Source: Mesorhizobium sp. (GTDB taxonomy: Bacteria > Pseudomonadota > Alphaproteobacteria > Rhizobiales > Rhizobiaceae). From it: DNA of 64,000 nt. The DNA is taken from the NCBI RefSeq assembly GCF_024509055.1, contig NZ_JANINM010000444.1, positions 56,545 through 120,544 on the forward strand. The letters run 5' to 3'. The notes below the pieces were generated by a model. The model was given only the letters and a program-made list of their open reading frames with translations. It did not search any database and was not told the origin of the DNA. The translations under genes and the position numbers were made by a program. Shown in pieces: positions 63,346-64,000 of the stretch (positions are counted from its first letter, which is position 1; each line of letters opens with the position of its first letter).

Positions 63346-63681
63346 ATGAGCGGCATCAACGACTACATCGACAATGAAGTGAAGAGCAACGACGTCGTCC
63401 TCTTCATGAAGGGTACGCCCGGTTTCCCGCAGTGCGGCTTCTCCGGCCAGGTGGTGCAGATCCTCGACTACATCGGGGCCGACTACAAAGGCGTGAACGT
63501 CCTCGACTCGGCGGAACTGCGCCAGGGCATCAAGGACTACTCCAATTGGCCGACCATCCCGCAGCTCTACGTCAAGGGCGAGTTCGTCGGCGGTTGCGAC
63601 ATCGTGCGCGAGATGTTCCAGGCCGGCGAGTTGCAGGACTTCCTGGTCGAGAAGGGTGTCAGCGTCAAAGGCGCTGCCTGA
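63346..63681 (+). CDS. grxD: Monothiol glutaredoxin (Grx4/GrxD)
   Basis: 111 residues from ATG 63346, with AAAGGATCGTCC before it. The CGFS active site is at residues 30-33 (FPQCGFSGQ), and [19 protein letters not shown] is the glutathione-binding segment. It assembles or passes [2Fe-2S] clusters with BolA. A terminator follows at 63780. Confidence 0.95.
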   Translation: MSGINDYIDNEVKSNDVVLFMKGTPGFPQCGFSGQVVQILDYIGADYKGVNVLDSAELRQGIKDYSNWPTIPQLYVKGEFVGGCDIVREMFQAGELQDFLVEKGVSVKGAA

Positions 63682-63779
63682 TTGAACACGCTGCCGGCTG
63701 TCTGGCCGGTGGCGCTCATTTCCGGGGTTGCCCCACCTCGGCATTGTTGTTCTCGATACTTTGAGAACGAGACGAATGG

Positions 63780-63809
63780 ATGCGCCGGTCTCCCGGCGCA
63801 TGTTCGTTT
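63780..63809 (+). terminator. Intrinsic terminator after grxD
   Basis: ATGCGCCGG pairs with CCGGCGCAT over the loop TCTC (63780-63801), followed by GTTCGTTT. It ends the purL-grxD unit before the efflux gene. Confidence 0.65.
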
Positions 63810-63827
63810 GAATGATCGGATTTTGTC

Positions 63828-64000
63828 GTGGACAAGCAGGCAGCAGCGCAGCAATCGGCAACGAGCTTGCCCATTCCGCGCTGGGAATTCATTGCGCTCT
63901 GCGCGGCGCTGATGGCGCTCAACTCTTTGGCCATCGACATCATGCTGCCGGCCCTGCAGCAGATCGGCGCCTCGCTTGGGGTCGAGAGCGAGAACCACCG
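63828..64000 (+). CDS. Bcr/CflA-type MFS efflux transporter (5' part only)
   Basis: 57 residues from GTG 63828 to the edge. RWEFIALCAALMALNSLAID and MLPALQQIGASLGV match the first helix and following segment of Bcr/CflA multidrug transporters of the major facilitator superfamily. The gene continues beyond the window. Confidence 0.82.
   Translation, partial: MDKQAAAQQSATSLPIPRWEFIALCAALMALNSLAIDIMLPALQQIGASLGVESENH

Noticed and set aside
1..64000. tRNA genes, CRISPR arrays, integrases and insertion sequences
   Set aside because: I looked for T-loop motifs, regular direct repeats, and transposase or integrase motifs on both strands and found none that could be supported.

Overview
The window looks like chromosomal DNA of a Mesorhizobium-like alphaproteobacterium (Rhizobiales). 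It is GC-rich. It carries the alphaproteobacterial block purC-purS-...-purQ-purL-bolA-grxD next to the F1-ATPase zeta-subunit inhibitor, a typical rhizobial intergenic palindrome, a perfect FixK/FNR box, DUF1127 proteins and many ABC-transporter-linked catabolic operons. I see no tRNA, rRNA, CRISPR array or intact insertion sequence.

Layout. (1) 1-6.6 kb is an accessory, defence-like block: a DUF2791/BrxD-like ATPase (cut by the left edge) and a membrane-anchored TerB-N/TerB/TerB-C protein overlap by 4 bp on the minus strand. A large Cas4-like nuclease/RNase H-like/SF1 helicase faces them across a divergent promoter region. (2) 6.9-17 kb is a tightly overlapping minus-strand sugar-catabolism operon: two Gfo/Idh/MocA dehydrogenases, an isomerase, an alpha/beta hydrolase, a ROK kinase, a ribose-type ABC transporter and an SDR. 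A ROK repressor lies upstream, with a perfect 14-bp-arm palindrome before the first gene. (3) 17.3-25.6 kb is an envelope and small-protein region: LprI-like protein, GH25 muramidase lipoprotein, DUF1402, DedA, phosphodiester glycosidase, UppP, and a small membrane protein behind the FixK-type box. (4) 25.6-38.2 kb holds a LysR regulator divergent from an eight- to nine-gene operon: polar amino acid ABC transporter, N,N-dimethylformamidase-like protein, class III aminotransferase, BKACE enzyme, GNAT and acetylpolyamine-amidohydrolase-like protein. It is followed by a minus-strand set: J-domain-like protein, Tas-like aldo-keto reductase and cysteine desulfurase-like protein. (5) 38.4-49.3 kb holds miscellaneous small genes, then a molybdenum-hydroxylase maturation cluster (flavin reductase, MoxR ATPase, CoxE-like VWA protein, split XdhC, MoeA/MobA-like fusion) without the hydroxylase itself, and an orphan binding protein with a P1 peptidase. 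(6) 49.5-64 kb is largely purine biosynthesis (purB, purC, purS, purQ, purL). A KptA RNA 2'-phosphotransferase sits between purS and purQ, and BolA and monothiol glutaredoxin follow. A Bcr/CflA-type efflux gene runs off the right edge.

The most promising items for novelty are the TerB/ATPase/nuclease-helicase block, the KptA gene with an apparent His-to-Tyr change at a catalytic position, the dimethylformamidase-BKACE-deacetylase operon of unknown substrate, the FixK-box-driven small membrane protein, and two candidate small-RNA or leader loci defined by orphan terminators.
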